A stretch of DNA of 64,000 nucleotides from Siphonodentalium dalli (GCA_032622095.1 CP136065.1:92761343-92825342); one strand, 5' to 3'; positions 12,291-24,918 are shown, counted from the first letter of the stretch. Program-made: numbers and translations. The notes: generated by a model from the sequence alone, not told the origin.

Positions 12291-12364
12291 GGCGATTCGT
12301 TATTCCGGAAATTAGTAATTCTGTATTTCAATGCAGGCCTAACAATATTTACCTTGACCATGTG

Positions 12365-12440
12365 AGCCTGTGCATTTTATATATGCGAGGCTCCCTATGG
12401 GAGACTCGTATATATAATATTATGCTCTGGCACAGGATCT
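12365..12440. repeat. Small hairpin element
   Basis: The arms GTGCATTTTATATATGCGAG and CTCGTATATATAATATTATG fold back on a short loop. The same type of hairpin (TATATGCGAG/CTCGCATATA) is nested at 44214-44310. Confidence 0.7.
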
Positions 12441-12703
12441 TTAATGCTGAACCTAACCACAACACGGCTTGCAGACCAAATTTATACTAAGTAAGGATCG
12501 CTCGAATCACATTCTAGCCCTGTTTCAGTGATCAATATAGTTCTATAAATACAAGTATGTTCCATCAAACCGTTAACTGCGTTTACTGTACATGATCTTT
12601 ATGCGTCTTATTTAACTCATATAAGTTATAAAAATCAGTCCCAATGTTTGTCTTTGATATTGCAGCTTGAGTAGCTCTGTTTTTACCAACCTATTCTGTT
12701 TAA

Positions 12704-13223
12704 AGATACGGGCGGCGTTGGCGATGGGTATGCTGTTAAAATATTCACCTCCGTCAAAAACCGCCATAAACAGAAAGAATACTAAAATATAGACAGACTT
12801 TATTCTTATACCAATCAGAAATATGGCATAAACAATATGTTATTGTCAAATGTTTTTCCTTTGTTATGTAAACAAAAGCAAAAAACGTTACAGAACCTGG
12901 CTTTTGTTTAGATCCGGATATGGTAAACATAAAGAGCGTTATTTGTTACTGTTTTCCTGATATGGAAATAATAAAGAGCGTTTATATCATTTGTGTGTGA
13001 TTAACCAGTAGAATTACGCTGTGTTATGTAAGCAGAAGCAAAACTTCTGTAACACGAGCGGGTTCTTGTTTACGTACACCATCGTACGTCTTAACGACAA
13101 TATACTATTTACGCGCTGATTATGTTTGGCATATGAACACAACTATATATATTTTAATATTCCTTCTGTTGATGGCGATTTGAACAAATATGAATATTTC
13201 TGCAACGAACGCCGGTCGTGCCT
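12704..13223 (+). mobile_element. TTAA-type MITE, 520 bp
   Basis: TTAA at 12700-12703 is followed by AGATACGGGCGGCG. The right end, GGTCGTGCCT, is a diverged inverted copy followed by TTAA at 13224-13227. It matches 6757-7165 (inverted) and 62543-62901. TTAA duplication is typical of piggyBac-type transposition. There is no transposase. Confidence 0.75.
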
Positions 13224-13562
13224 TTAAAATTGAGACACAAGGCATAATCTTTGTGCCGATATTACAGTTATTATTCGATTAATTTCCGGCGCAGTCATGA
13301 CCATAACAGTTGGCGCATTTAGATTATACTCGAGTCGAATATTTATTCGATCAAACCGAAGATCTGGAATAATAGAAATCACGAACCCTGTTTACATACA
13401 ATCTTGTATCCGATAATATCTCGTTGGAGATCCTCTACATTGTATATACCCATTTTTTCTATCTTCTAACGAACAAACCAAACTTTTATTAGACTGGACT
13501 TAACCCAGGTTTGACCAGAAAACGGCTATACTGGTCGTATGTATATGTTGACCGAAACTTAC

Positions 13563-13612
13563 GTGTAATGTTTGATTTCGTGTAGCGTTCCTTTGTAGAA
13601 TGGATACCTCGC
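13563..13612 (-). CDS. 50-nt receptor linker exon
   Basis: A small exon is bounded by a strong acceptor (GTATAATTTCAG) and a consensus donor (gtaagt). It enters in phase 2 and leaves in phase 1. That is exactly what is needed to join the transmembrane exon (phase-2 donor) to the tail exon (phase-1 acceptor). It encodes a basic juxtamembrane stretch including IHSTKERYTKSNIT. It was recognised from splice signals and phase, so support is weaker than for the domain exons. Confidence 0.6.
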
Positions 13613-13939
13613 CTGAAATTATACAGAAACGGGTAACTCCTACAGTTTTCTCCAATAATGAGGATCCGATTTGTTTCTCATTTCCGCATGCCACCCGTGC
13701 TGATCGAATGTGTTATCGCATAGGTGTCCCTTGTTCAATATACACGGTGATAATTTCACATTCATTGGAACAATATCCGCGAAATTTCATTGTTTAAATT
13801 CTCTTCTGCAAATAGGTTCCATGTATTATGCAAGCATTGAATTCCCATTCATATTAGATGTGTGTAGCATTAATCGCATCAACATCCATATTGGTTTGGA
13901 TAATATATGGCCACATATTATTACACATCTCGAGAAAAA

Positions 13940-14050
13940 CAAACTTCAAAAATCGATATCTGATCAATCTGAATTTTGATGGGTGGGTTGCTCGACTCGA
14001 ATCAAATATTTTTACCACCGAAGCCAAAGAAATAGTAATTTAGGAGCGTC
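13940..14050 (+). repeat. Fragment of the 61.96-63.50 kb repeat unit
   Basis: The stretch from ATCGATATCTGATCAATCTG through GGGTTGCTCGACTCGAATC to AATAGTAATTTAGGAG matches the start of both units at 61930-62040 and 62902-62980. This is a dispersed repeat of unknown class. Confidence 0.7.
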
Positions 14051-14358
14051 TGATCGGATTGAGTACCTTTAAAGGTGTCATGTCCGATTCGGCAGCAAAT
14101 TAGTCAAAATTTGCTTCTGGGCGACAGCAGCATGGACGCTCTTTGAAAGAGACGATCATTGGACTGTTTGCTAGACTGACAACACTTACACACGTGTTAA
14201 AACGTCCTGTTTTGATAATCAATACATGGCTATAAAAATCATCCTTAGAATGGGCACATGCATTGATCCGATGTAATTATTTTCTGTCATAGAAGACGTA
14301 CATAATATGGTTTTAGTGTATGAAATCGGACATGACATATGTAAGGTAGACCACTAAC

Positions 14359-14458
14359 CTTCGAATGAATAAAACAAGACATGCCAACCCAAAGATAATC
14401 ACAGCACCCAAGATGGCCCACGGAACAATCACTGCTGCTAGAGGATATCCTTCTGTTG
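14359..14458 (-). CDS. Receptor transmembrane exon
   Basis: The acceptor TTCTGATTTCAG opens ATEGYPLAAVIVPWAILGAV followed by IIFGLACLVLFIRR, a single hydrophobic helix of about 23 residues with a basic stop-transfer end. This is typical of a type I membrane protein. The donor AG|gttagt leaves in phase 2. The exon lies between the EGF exon (phase-1 donor at 15434) and the linker exon at 13563-13612. Confidence 0.75.
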
Positions 14459-15433
14459 CTGAAATCAGAAAATAAACGACATAGAATAGTCCATGTTTAC
14501 ACACCCCGATGCTGGGTTTGCAATGAATAGTTTATCGCAATTGTAGCTCGGTGCACGAAAGGTGTCGAATGTCACAAGTATGAAATTACATACACCCACG
14601 AGACGCTGTAAAAGCCCAACTGGGCGATTTTGAAAAATAAAATGTATCATTAAAGCCCAGATGGGCGGTTTTAGAATAGATATACTCCAAATCAAAAGAT
14701 ATTTCGGACGCAAACCCAGCTGGGCTTTTATAGTGTCTATACATCCACTCATAGTTATGAGGATCAGTTGATTCATGATAGTTTAACTGCAGTACTATGC
14801 ATAGTCCAGAACCACCAGTTGGAAATTATACTTTCTGTTCTGTTTTCATTAATTTTCTCGTGGGCTCGTAGCATAAAGTGTAATTTTTAGAAGATAGAGG
14901 CGTGAAAGAGATATAACAACAAGTAGATGCTTAACAACAAGCACATGCTTGTTTCTCATAAGATATATTTTAGGGTTAATGATTTTACAGAAATGTAGTG
15001 AAAGTTCTAATGCGACCAATTCACTGTGGTATATTCGGTCAAAACGATTCAGTTCAGGCAAACACGGAAATGATGCTACGAGCCTACGACACCATTCAAT
15101 ACGGACCATTGTGTAACACGTCGTGCATGATAAATGAGTAACGACTTTCTTTTATAAACATTTTGACGATCTTGCTTGCTGGTGCCGTCTTCGCGACTTA
15201 TTCAATCAGGCACGTTATGTGGTATATTCTTTCTATCCGCACGTAAAATGTTTAATTCTTTAGACAGTTGTGGCAGTTTCTATCGGTTGTCATTTAACCA
15301 TATCCGTAGTTACGATTGCTGGTTCGAGAAGCCAACCATGGGCACACAAGCTTTGCATACAATCACCGAGCCGAGATATCGTTATATCCGCAAGTGCGTG
15401 GACAATTCTTATCACATATAATGCCTTGTTTAC

Positions 15434-16027
15434 CTTGCTCGCCACTGGAACAATTGTTCTGACCAAAACATGTTTTGGAACTTTCGGGACATTGTCTGCA
15501 ATTTCCGCGATCGAGAAAGTATCCGTCACCACACACCAAGCAAACACCTGTGCCGCGTCCACATCTCACACAATCGCTTATACAGCGTTCTCGACAGTCG
15601 AGGCCGTACCAGCCATCCTGGCACCCATCAACACAATTTCCAGTGTCGTCACACACATCGTCGCCTAAACAATGGCGATTATCGCACGACGTCGCACAAT
15701 TGAATCTTGTGTCATATGTTCCTTGTTTGCAGGAGGAGCATGCACCCGTGTTCTGGTTACATGTGTAACAATTTCCGCTGCATAGTGTGAGGCACTGTGA
15801 TCCATACCATCGCGGCTGGCAGCTTCGACACTCTGCACTACCTTGGTCACATTCTGCACAGTTCAAAGCGCATTTGTGTTTACAATCTGCCCCGTGCCAA
15901 CCAGGAGAGCATCCCGTTGTGCACACGCCATCCCATGTAGGGCAACCGCTCCCAGATGCGCAATTACGCTCGTCGCATCTGTTCACACATCCGCTGGAGA
16001 AATTGCCGTACCACTCTGCATTACAAA
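15434..16027 (-). CDS. EGF-repeat exon of the receptor
   Basis: An acceptor (TTCTTTTAG) at 16028 and donor (CAAG|gtaaac) at 15434/15433 bound 594 nt, phase 1 on both sides, encoding about 197 cysteine-rich residues. Repeated C-x-x-GW-x-G-x-x-C units such as CSPGWHGADC, CQPRWYGSQC and CQDGWYGLDC identify EGF-like modules of the MEGF10 / class F scavenger receptor kind. The first module follows directly on the FTP domain. The frame stays open past the donor to 15363 (GKQGIICDKNCPRTC), so a longer or formerly longer exon is possible. The final CSSG may be a lost cysteine (usually C-x-x-C). Extracellular; likely ligand-binding or a spacer. Confidence 0.85.
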
Positions 16028-17800
16028 CTAAAAGAATGAAGGAATATCAGTCAAACAATCGTCAGTCAGATGGCGCCATTGTCAAACGTATGTGTAATAT
16101 TATGACAGGAAACACTGGGCGATGAGCGGGTTGTTCAATATGGAGGGTAATTAGGGTCACAATTCCAAGTGCTAACTTATATGTGTAGAATGTGAAAAGC
16201 TATTTTCAATTGTCAAATGGCAGAATTTAGTGAAGCGAAATGGAAATGCTCTTTTCAAATGTAAAATTCCCGAATTTATTTTGTATTTCTTAATTCTAAA
16301 TGACAAAATTAAGATTATATTGCAACTTTAAATAATTAAAACTTAAATATAATAGTTTATATAAACATTACCATGTGTCTATCAACTTCATTGATGAAAC
16401 TTGTAACTAACATTTTAAATTCTGAAAATCAGGTTTTAAAAATTAGAAGCAAGAAGTTAAAAAGTAAAAACTAGTTGATGAAATAAGAAAGTCTACAATT
16501 TACAAATGTATTTATGACACTTCCAACGCACTGTCAAATTATGACGGTAGAGGGCGCCACCAAATAACCGAGGGACGGTAAACTCCCGACGGGAACAACA
16601 GACCCGTCTGCTCTATGTCAAATTGTCAACATCCGGTAAACACGTCAAAAATAATATACAATGCGTCCAATAACGTCGCTTGCTTCTCACTGCCTATAAC
16701 ATACATATTAATGGTCTAAAAGCCATAGAGCGTTATTATTCGTCATATATGTCTAATATATTGCTATTTTAATTAGAAACTTGATTTCAGACTGCTTCCT
16801 TGTCTCTTATAATGGAGTATAATGGAGTACAATGAATTAACTAAAGGCAGTAAACAATCAAAAGCTGGGAGCTGCCTTAACTTTTACATTAATGGCCATC
16901 GCGGATTGCTAAAATATATATACGGCCCTGTTAATAAGACGATGACATTTACTCGTTGACGCACATATTTGACTGGAGCAGAATGTGTTCACTGCATGCC
17001 AGTACCAGACTTTATCATGCATTACATAGTGTACAGTACTTAACATGTTCTGTACATTCAGCGAGAAATGAAACAACAAAACGTTCGGTACATTTAGGTG
17101 TTCAGTCCGTATTGGTATCTCGAACACGAGTGTTTTGTGTATTTTATGTTACCATGATTCATACCAGCCTTTCTAATAGTAAGTGCGAGAGGAACAATGC
17201 GAGACCTCGCCAAAGCGGCCCCAACACACAAAAGACACCCCCATAAACATGGTGAAATAAATCAGACTCTTTGTATTACCGTGTTGCCAATGTGTACCTG
17301 CATGAAGCCGTGTCAAAACTCGCGATATTACTCTTTGACAAGGTTATCAATTGTCATTGTCTGTTGTTTGATATATTCCCACATAGAGAAACTATATACT
17401 AGCGTCATGTAATATGTGTTTGATTCTCACATACATGAATACGTATGCATACTGTAGTTTCAATGTTGGAAACCGCCGTCATTGTGTAACAAAACAACGC
17501 TGATTCATGATTTCACATTCTTTTGATATGTAGCTCATAACAGAGACTTGGTTGACAGCGACGTCTCTTGATAATGTGGTTACAGCAGAGCTTCTACCAC
17601 CATGTTATCGTATCACGAATACCCCCAGGAAAAAAAACGGGAGGGGTACGCCGATCATTCATCGTGATTCTAAATGAAAGAGTCAATGACACTGTAGCTA
17701 AACTTGGATGGGGGATAATTCCATGCGTTACAGTCAATAGAGTGATTAAGAATGCGGAAAGTTGAAATGTCTAAGTAATAATAGATGTCAACATGAAGAG
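16028..17800. other. Receptor intron, mostly unassigned
   Basis: AT-rich DNA with no supported exon. Short open frames near 16909-17246 and 17197-17412 lack any recognisable feature. Confidence 0.4.
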
Positions 17801-17809
17801 ATATGCATG

Positions 17810-18560
17810 TATATAAAGTATAATCCAAGAGGGCCGCTGGTGGCCAGGTTTTCCAATGAAATTCAAAAAACTTTGATGGTTCCCATCTAGTAGTAACCCT
17901 GAAAATCAATATGACGTTTGGTGACAAACTGATGAGGGATGTGATCTGAGAGTGTGCCAAACGATTTAGTCATGCAAAGCGGCAGTCACGTCTTTCATCA
18001 AAATTCGGAAACGTTGTATGCCTCTCACCTAGTGGTCACCAAAAATATCCATATGATGTTTGGTAACAATACTCCGAGGGATGTGATTTGTAGGGTGTGT
18101 CAAAGGATCTAGTCATGCAAAGTGTAAAATTCAAGATGGCTGCTGGCCCCCATGTTTTTCAATGAAATACGATAAATAGGGTGCTCCCATCTAGAGGTCG
18201 CCCCGAGGATCCGTATGACGTTTGACGGTGATCGGACGACGGATATGCCATGTAGGGTAATTTAGTCATGCAAAGAATAAAAATCCAAGATGGCTGCCGG
18301 CGGCCATGTTTTTCATCGAAAATCGTCCAAATTAGATTGATTCTAAACAAACTTGTAAAGTTTCAAAACAATTCTCCATAAATGCGGGCTGCAGGGTGTT
18401 CTGATGGATTCACATTTGAAATTCAAGATGACCGCTGGCGGCCATCTCTTTTAACAAGTATCGGCAAAAAGGGAGGCTCCCATTTAGATATGACCCCGAA
18501 GATCCATATGAAGTTTGGCGACGATCGGATGAGAGATGTGACATATAGGGTGTCAATCGT
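17810..18560. repeat. Degenerate tandem repeat, about 165-bp unit
   Basis: About four diverged units share AAGATGGC(C/T)GCTGG, CATGTTTTTCA and TGACGTTTGGTGACGATCGG-like phrases. Repeats of this kind are dispersed in mollusc genomes. No coding capacity. Confidence 0.75.
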
Positions 18561-18689
18561 CATTTTGAGCTAAAGAACGAATGAACTTTCTGGAAAATCA
18601 TACAGCTCGTGCCAGCTTACTGCCCTGCAACTTCAGTCGAATGGACAACACACCTGTGTTTCCCGTGAACCGGCCACCACCCTCGTGGT

Positions 18690-19310
18690 AATAAGCTCAC
18701 ATTCAAACGCTTTATGGCTGATTTTATTGAAGTTGAAGTTATTGAGGAACTGTTGTCAAAGAAATGCCAGTTCATACTTCATGGCGATATCAATATCCAC
18801 GTTGATGATATTACTTTCCTGGACAAACTCGATATTTCCGGCCTCAAGCAACATGTGTCGTCGCCAATGCAAAAAAAAAACACACTCTCCGTCCGATCAC
18901 CACACGTTCACCGGATAAGCTAGTCGAAAAAGTTGTTGCATTAGAATGTGGCTTTCTCGACCACTTTCCAGTCTTCAATCGAGTGTTAGTCGAACAATCA
19001 GAAACAATCAAGCATGCAGTTTCACATCGCAGACTCAGTCGTATTATAAATCCAGTTAAAATGTGATATCGCTCTCCTGTTGCATACTGGTAGGACACAG
19101 GGATGTGATGTCAACCACTTAGTTATACTATAAACAGCGCTTATCGACTCTCTTGGACAAGCATGCACCTGTTAATCACGTCGTGTGCCTGCCAGGGAAT
19201 CGGCCGAGTGGTATACTGATGACACAAAAACATAAGCGACGCCAATTCGAACGACTAGGTTTGAAGATATGTTCCGAGATTAGTTGTGAACGTACTAATT
19301 GACACAGCCA
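18690..19310 (+). pseudogene. LINE endonuclease remnant (CR1/L2-like)
   Basis: Frames read KKCQFILHGDINIHVDD, a version of the GDFNxH motif of APE-type endonucleases, then ISGLKQHVSSPMQKKNTL. After shifts they continue with ALECGFLDHFPVF (the SDHxP region) and LSTLLDKHAPV with a basic linker. The order matches the endonuclease and linker of CR1/L2-type LINEs. Several frameshifts and stops make it dead. It lies antisense in a receptor intron. Confidence 0.75.
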
Positions 19311-19739
19311 AGCATAACTTTTACATAAATTAGTGACTGAAAATGCAAATGATTCAACGGCTCTGTTTTGCCTAGTATATACCTCATTGTTAGGGAGCGT
19401 AAAAGTCTATTTCCATCTGGGTCACCATCCGACGTCGCAGAAAGGCTCGGTACATATGAACTTTTTTCCAAATCCACAAGACCCATCTACAAATTTTAGA
19501 TACAGACCATACGCGTGTTACTGGCTGGACCAGTTTTGAAACAAGACAGTCAATGACTGTGGTGTGGGGTAGCTCACCTGACTGCAAAGACTGAAAAGAC
19601 TGGGACTCTGGAGACCACAAAAGTCAGACCTTGTCATAATCATTTTATAAGTAGTTCTGAACATGATATGTGGCTAGCGAGGCTTCACAGATAGGTGAAT
19701 ATCCACCTTGAAATGACCAACTGTACACTGCTGATCACC

Positions 19740-20030
19740 CCCTTCAGATCATAACAAGTCCGCCCCCCCCCCGACCGGATTTCCAAGTTCGTAAATCCTT
19801 TTGCGCACCTCCATTAGGATGGAATTTCACAACCGACACCTCAAACTTGCTCAATTATTGGAAATTTCCAATCTCACAAGCATCTCTGTGGAGATGTCTA
19901 TTATAATATAGCCATGTAGTCAATATAATTTAATGGCAGGACTACAGTGCATGGGTGAGGGGATTTGGGAGGGGGTGGGGATTAATGGTTTTGGTGTGTC
20001 TAGAAAAAAGATCAAAGGTTCAAATGAAAA
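19740..20030. repeat. Fragment of the hAT-like TTCCAAC family
   Basis: A poly-C run, GGAATTTCACAACC and TTGGAAATTTCCAA phrases match the interior of the 975-1738 element. Clear termini are missing. Confidence 0.5.
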
Positions 20031-20149
20031 AATATTTATTTGAATTTTTTTTTTTGAATTTAGAATTTTTATTTTTTTTTAATTGAGCAAGGATTTAAAT
20101 TAAAAAAATATTGAAATATTTTTGTTTGTTTTATGAGTTTGACCCATTT

Positions 20150-20505
20150 TACCCAGTGACCCCATTTGAACAAAACTGAACCCCAGTCACCCAATGACCC
20201 TCCATACCAAATATTAGCTAAATCGGCCCAATAGTTTTTGACAAGAAGTCGTTCTAAGAATTACTATAGGGGATTAGTTATGGCCCTGGTTTCGCAACTA
20301 ATTGACCTAGATACATCATTTGAACAAATCTGAATGTGATTCACCTAGGGAACGTCCACACCAAATATGAACCCATTCGGCCTAATAGTTCTGGAGAAGA
20401 AGACGATTCTTGACGGACGGACGGATGGACGGACGGACGGTCGGATGGACGAGGAGTGATGACTATAGTTCCACCAGAGACTGCGTCTCAGGTGAGTTAA
20501 AACCC
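20150..20505. repeat. Dispersed repeat with GGAC microsatellite
   Basis: Two diverged units (ACCCAGTGACC... and CCAAATATGAACCCATTCGG) are followed by a GGACGGAC run and GACTGCGTCTCAGGTGAGTT. Elements with this layout are common in molluscs. Confidence 0.6.
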
Positions 20506-20539
20506 TAACAATGATGCCGTATGGAAAACATTTAAACCT

Positions 20540-20790
20540 GCAAAAGTTGACGTGGTGCGCCAATAAATACTGCACGCTTGACCCAATTCCTACAAACCTA
20601 GTCACGACTTGCGCGGATCAATTCGTTCCTGTGCTAACTGATATGGTAATTGTATCACTCAAATCTGATGTTTTCACTGATGCGTACAAGGAAGCATTAA
20701 TAAGTCATATCCCTAAAAAGTATTATCTTGACGCCGAATCTTTAAACAACTTTTGTCTTGTTTGTAAACTCATTTTTAATCTTCAGTCCT
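20540..20790 (+). pseudogene. LINE reverse-transcriptase remnant
   Basis: The frame reads CTLDPIPTNLVTTCADQFVP followed by DAYKEALISHIPKK and LNNFCLV, the N-terminal reverse-transcriptase block (xLDPIP...FKxAxVxPLLKK...NYRPV) of CR1/L2 LINEs. It could be the same insertion as 18690-19310, separated by the repeats in between. The frame is broken after about 20790. Confidence 0.7.
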
Positions 20791-21185
20791 GTTCAGTCTA
20801 CAATCTTTTTGTATTTTTTGTATTGTATTTTTTTTAATCGGATACCCTATATTATACGTAGATAATATCATGCAGATCTTACTCAATTTAACTGGCAATT
20901 TTTAATTTAGATTGTGTTGCTTGTATATATTTATTCTTTTACAATACTTCATGTTGTATCATAATTGTAGGCGTTCTTACGTTCTTAATGTATGGCCGTG
21001 TTGTCATGTAAAACATGCATGGTTTACTTGGTACTTTGTTTTTCATTTTTGTCGGTCTTGCTGTACTATTGTAATGGCTATGTATGTCCAGAAATGTAGA
21101 TTTATATCTTCCCTTGCTATATATCGCTCTTGAAACAAAACAGTCAAGCAGATTTCAGATGTCCGCTCTAATAATAGGCACTAAC

Positions 21186-21404
21186 CATAAGCTTCGAGTT
21201 CATTGAAGTTCAGATATGAATCAGACCCGTTGCTCTGTAACCTCAATGCCACATATCTGCCAGTCCTGATGCTATCACAGGCGAATGTATAAACATCCTT
21301 GGCGACATCCGTATCAGTGTGACATACGTTGCTTGTGTCCCAGTTCATATAATCCGAACTGTCCGCCACGAATATTTGGAAGCCACTTATTCGGTCTTGT
21401 AAGG
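21186..21404 (-). CDS. FTP lectin domain exon, C-terminal half (B1)
   Basis: The acceptor TTTAATTGTACAG and donor ATG|gttagt bound 219 nt, phase 1 to 1. The product begins LQDRISGFQIFVADSS, continues with VCHTDTDVAKDVYTFAC, and ends GRYVALRLQSNGSDSYLNF plus NELEAYG. This is the C-terminal half of an FTP (fucolectin/tachylectin-4/pentraxin-1, F5/8C-like) domain. The cysteines CHT and FAC sit where FTP domains form a disulphide. It joins in phase to FTP half A (28367-28570) upstream and the EGF exon downstream. Confidence 0.85.
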
Positions 21405-21545
21405 CTGTACAATTAAAATATATTGGTGAAATGTTGCATGTCGATGCAACAATATTCAGATGGCGTTCGTATGTGGTGCACATGTGAATGGACGTGGATG
21501 AAATAAGCATTTATATATTCTGATATTTATTTCCACATGACACCG

Positions 21546-21632
21546 AACATAAACTGTCAGTTCGTTAAGGTTGAGATATTTTCTATTCCGGTTGCCCTGT
21601 AAACTAATTGCCACATACATGCCAGTCATGGA
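21546..21632 (-). pseudogene. Decayed FTP exon B2, 3' part
   Basis: Reads MTGMYVAISLQGN then KYLNLNELTVYV, a paralogue of the end of exon B1. The splice donor is lost (TATG|tt in place of TATG|gt). The exon is cut at 21633 by a hAT-like insertion; its 5' part lies at 27390-27486. Confidence 0.75.
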
Positions 21633-22308
21633 ATGGGACGTGGCGTCAGTGGGTTGGGGGCATGGGGTCTAACACCCCAACTTTGGTCAAAAGTTTCAAC
21701 AGTTGGTAATTTCATACCTGACACAACATTAGTTGGAAATGTCACACCAACAATAGATTGAATTTAAAACAATTTAAAACACTTGTTGTTTCTATTCCAA
21801 CATTTGCATATTTTCCTCATGTTGGTCAACATTTATACACTGATATAGTCATTTATTATATGCTCCACAATTAATAGCTATAAACGCTCGAAAAATAAAC
21901 GTCGGATCAATCGCCTGTCACATAGAGCCAATACCGAAATATTATTTGCTTTTTGTATTTTGCTTCATATCGTTGCTACCGGTGAATCGCGGTCGCGCGC
22001 TAACTGAAAGAATACGCAACGAAGTTACCGGAAGCTAAGATCGCGAGTAGTTTAAACTGAGTTAGTACCCTTTAATTGCAATCGTAGATCTGCTTTACAA
22101 CGTCTGCTTCCGGATTAAATTTAAAGGTACATGATCGAAAATTTTAAACAAACTAATAAAAAACTTATAACAATCTTATAGTATAGACACATATTTCACC
22201 GACTTTGAAATTGAGGGAGAAGTGTGCTGGGATAAATTTCTGTCCGTGCAATTTAGAAGAATGGAGTGATGATCATAATACTGAAACTTCCAGCAAAATT
22301 ATGAATAA

Positions 22309-22740
22309 CTAGCTGATGTTCCTGACTTCGTCCGGGCTATTTAGGGATTTCTTTGTGATCGCCTCCATCTGGGCAGAATAAACAGCGTCTGAACTTGTTT
22401 GTGGACGTTTAAAAAATGAGTCTACTAATTCAAAGTGACAACGTTGAACAATACTGATCGAACGACGTTGAAAAGTATTATGAGAAAACAAACTATTGTT
22501 CGATAGATCCAGAAACATTCCTATATGAGCGAGGGAAAGGTCAAGGACACGGTCGCACGTGAAATTGGACACCCCATAGTGTTCCCTGGATCAAGTAGGC
22601 CTACATACAAAATTTTAGTCCGCTCGGTCGAGAAGTTTTCGAATCTATAATACACATAAATACATACATACATGCATACATACACACAGACAGAAGTTCC
22701 AAAATATATAATACTAGCAGGTTACCCCGCCACTGGTGTG
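22309..22740 (-). mobile_element. Helitron/pearl-like element(s), minus orientation
   Basis: On the minus strand, hairpin GCCCGGACGAAGTCAGG, spacer and CTAG-T are seen at 22309-22312, with a second CTAG end at 22714-22717. TATATTTTGG and a CAGA-type microsatellite adjoin the latter. Same terminal design as 4374-6732. Confidence 0.6.
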
Positions 22741-22883
22741 GTTGGTCAAAAACATGACATTTTAAAAATTATTTTGTTAGTATTTAATTTTGTTTTTATT
22801 TTTTAACATTTATGAAAGAAAAAAAAATTTAATTGAATTGAATTTTGTTTTTTTTAATTTAATTTTTTTTTATTCGGCCTTTT

Positions 22884-23660
22884 TCGGGCGGAAAAAAACT
22901 GACCCGATGAAATCCCCCCTTCCCTTCCTATGAACGACAGCACAATACGCATTTTTTGTTTTTCATGAATTAATTCATGGTACCCGTCCCTCAAAGACTG
23001 ACCCGATGAAAAATTCCCCTGTTCCTAGGACATATATGACACAACAACCCATTCTGCCTTTTTAATCGAGATAATTGCATTCCGCGTTTCGTTTTGCATC
23101 CGTATTTTACGCATGGGTAGCCGTTTAGCAGCTTCGATTGTTATCGGGCGGAAAAACTGAGCCGATGAAATCCCCCCTTCCCTTCCTATGAACGACAGCA
23201 CAACACGTATTTTTTGTTTTTCATGAATTAATTCATGGTACCCGTCCCTCAAAGACTGACCCGATGAAAAATTCTCCTGTTCTTAGGACATATATGACAC
23301 AACAACCCATTCTGCCTTTTTAATCGAGATAATTGCATTCCGCGTTTCGTTTTGCATCCGTATTTTACGCATGGGTAGCCGTTTAGCAGCTTCGATTGTA
23401 ATCGGGCGGAAAAACTGACCCGATCAAATCCCCCCTTCCCTTCCTATGAAAGACAGCACAACACGCATTTTTTGTTTTTCATGAATTAATTCAAGGTACC
23501 CGTCCCTCAAAGACTGACCCGATGGAAATTCCCCTGTTCCTAGGACATATATGACACAACAACCCATTCTGCCTTTTTAATCCAGATAATTGCATTCCGC
23601 GTTTCGTTTTGCATCCGTATTTTACGCATGGGTAGCCGTTTAGCAGCTTCGATTGTAATA
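22884..23660. repeat. Three tandem copies of a 259-bp unit
   Basis: TCGGGCGGAAAAACTGACCC-like starts occur at 22884, 23144 and 23402 (spacings 260 and 258). Copies are highly similar, so the expansion is recent. Related sequence recurs once near 24850. Confidence 0.9.
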
Positions 23661-23899
23661 AAGAGCGTTCATCCTTAACACCTCCGAATATGGTCAATAT
23701 AAAGATCGTTGATGCCTTAACCCCCGCCGTGCCTTTGGTGTGATTTGGGAGTGGAGAAAGGGTGACCAGAGCTTCTCCAAAACGCGACAACTACGGTGTC
23801 CGTATTTTTTTTTACCCTTAGATGGGAAGTTTGAACTCAATCGAGCCAGCCGTTTTCGATTCTATAAAGTACACACACATATATATATACGGAAGTCTC

Positions 23900-24800
23900 A
23901 AAATATATAGTATAGACAAGCTAGCTGGTGGACCCGACTTCGTCCGGGTTGTTTCCTCTCTGCTTTTCGGCGAATTGCGCGATTTGACCTTGAATTGTCC
24001 ATTTTGAAGGTCAAGGTGAGGTGGGGTCACGATTTGACCCGTCCAAAACACTGCCCAGACAAAAGTACCCGAAAAAAGTACCCGTCGAAATCCATCCGGT
24101 TTTACTCGATTTGACCTTGAATTGATCATATTGAAAGTCAAGGTCAGGTCGGGGTCACGATTTGACCCGCCGAAAACACACAGTGGACAAAAGTAACCCT
24201 ATGTAAAAATTCGCGATTTGACCTTGAATTGACCGATTTCAAGGTCAAGGTCACGTCGCACGGGCAAATTAATAGGCCCATGCCACTCCCCGGCGAAAGT
24301 ACCCCCACATACCAAGTTTCATCGAAATCGGCTCGGCCGTTCTCGAGTCCATCGCGGACAGACAGACAGACACACACACAGATTTCCCAAAATATATAAT
24401 AGACTAACAGATTAGCCCACCACTGGCGGTATTCATCCCATGGCTTTGTTCGAAAAAGCAATTGCAACAGCTTCCGAGACACGTTTGCTGCATTTGCAAA
24501 AAAAAATCGTTTTACCCGATTTGACCTTGAATTGACCATGTTGAAGGTCAAGGACAGGTCCTGGTCACGATTTGACCCGTCCAATACATTCCGCGGACAA
24601 AAGTACACATAGGTATCAAATTTCGTCGAACTCCGCCAGTTTTACCGGATTTAACCTTTAATTGATAATTTTGAAGATCAAGGTCAGGTCGAGGTCACAA
24701 TTTGACTGGTCCGTGAGACTTCCCGGACAAAAGTAGCCCTAGGTAGCAAGTTTGGACTCAATCGGTAGAGCCGTTTTCGAGTTTATAAAGGACACACACA
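23900..24800 (-). mobile_element. Helitron/pearl-like elements with TTGACC-rich core repeats
   Basis: Core units of about 130 bp (GATTTGACCTTGAATTGACC, GGTCACGATTTGACCCG) repeat about six times. Minus-strand hairpin/CTAG ends lie at 23921-23924, with a CTGTTAG variant near 24406. CAGA and ACAC microsatellites are present. The same core lies inverted at 34574-35122. Confidence 0.65.
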
Positions 24801-24918
24801 TATATGTATATCATTTGTTTGTGGGTACCCGTTTCAAGGTGAATGTCACCTCGGGCGGAAAAACTGACCCGATGAAAATATCGCCCGTTCCTAGGAACCC
24901 CTATGTACGAGCACAGAC
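24705..24918 (+). repeat. Source of the 214-bp inverted insert at 30322-30535
   Basis: This 214-bp stretch is base-for-base the reverse complement of 30322-30535. It spans the end of one repeat unit and part of the next, so it is not a natural element with its own termini. Confidence 0.9.

Noticed and set aside
13990-14010. Possible tRNA-like B box (CTCGACTCGAATC)
   Set aside because: Two mismatches to GGTTCGANNCC, no A box or cloverleaf nearby; the same text recurs in a dispersed repeat.
15290-15433. Continuation of EGF coding past the donor (GKQGIICDKNCPRTC)
   Set aside because: The frame ends in a stop at 15363 and has no donor there. A donor at 15433 gives the right phase, so I took it as intron or decayed exon, and recorded the doubt in the exon entry.
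15270-16125. Several open frames opposite or shifted to the EGF exon
   Set aside because: Shadows of the EGF exon; the cysteine pattern and splice sites support only the minus frame at 15434-16027.
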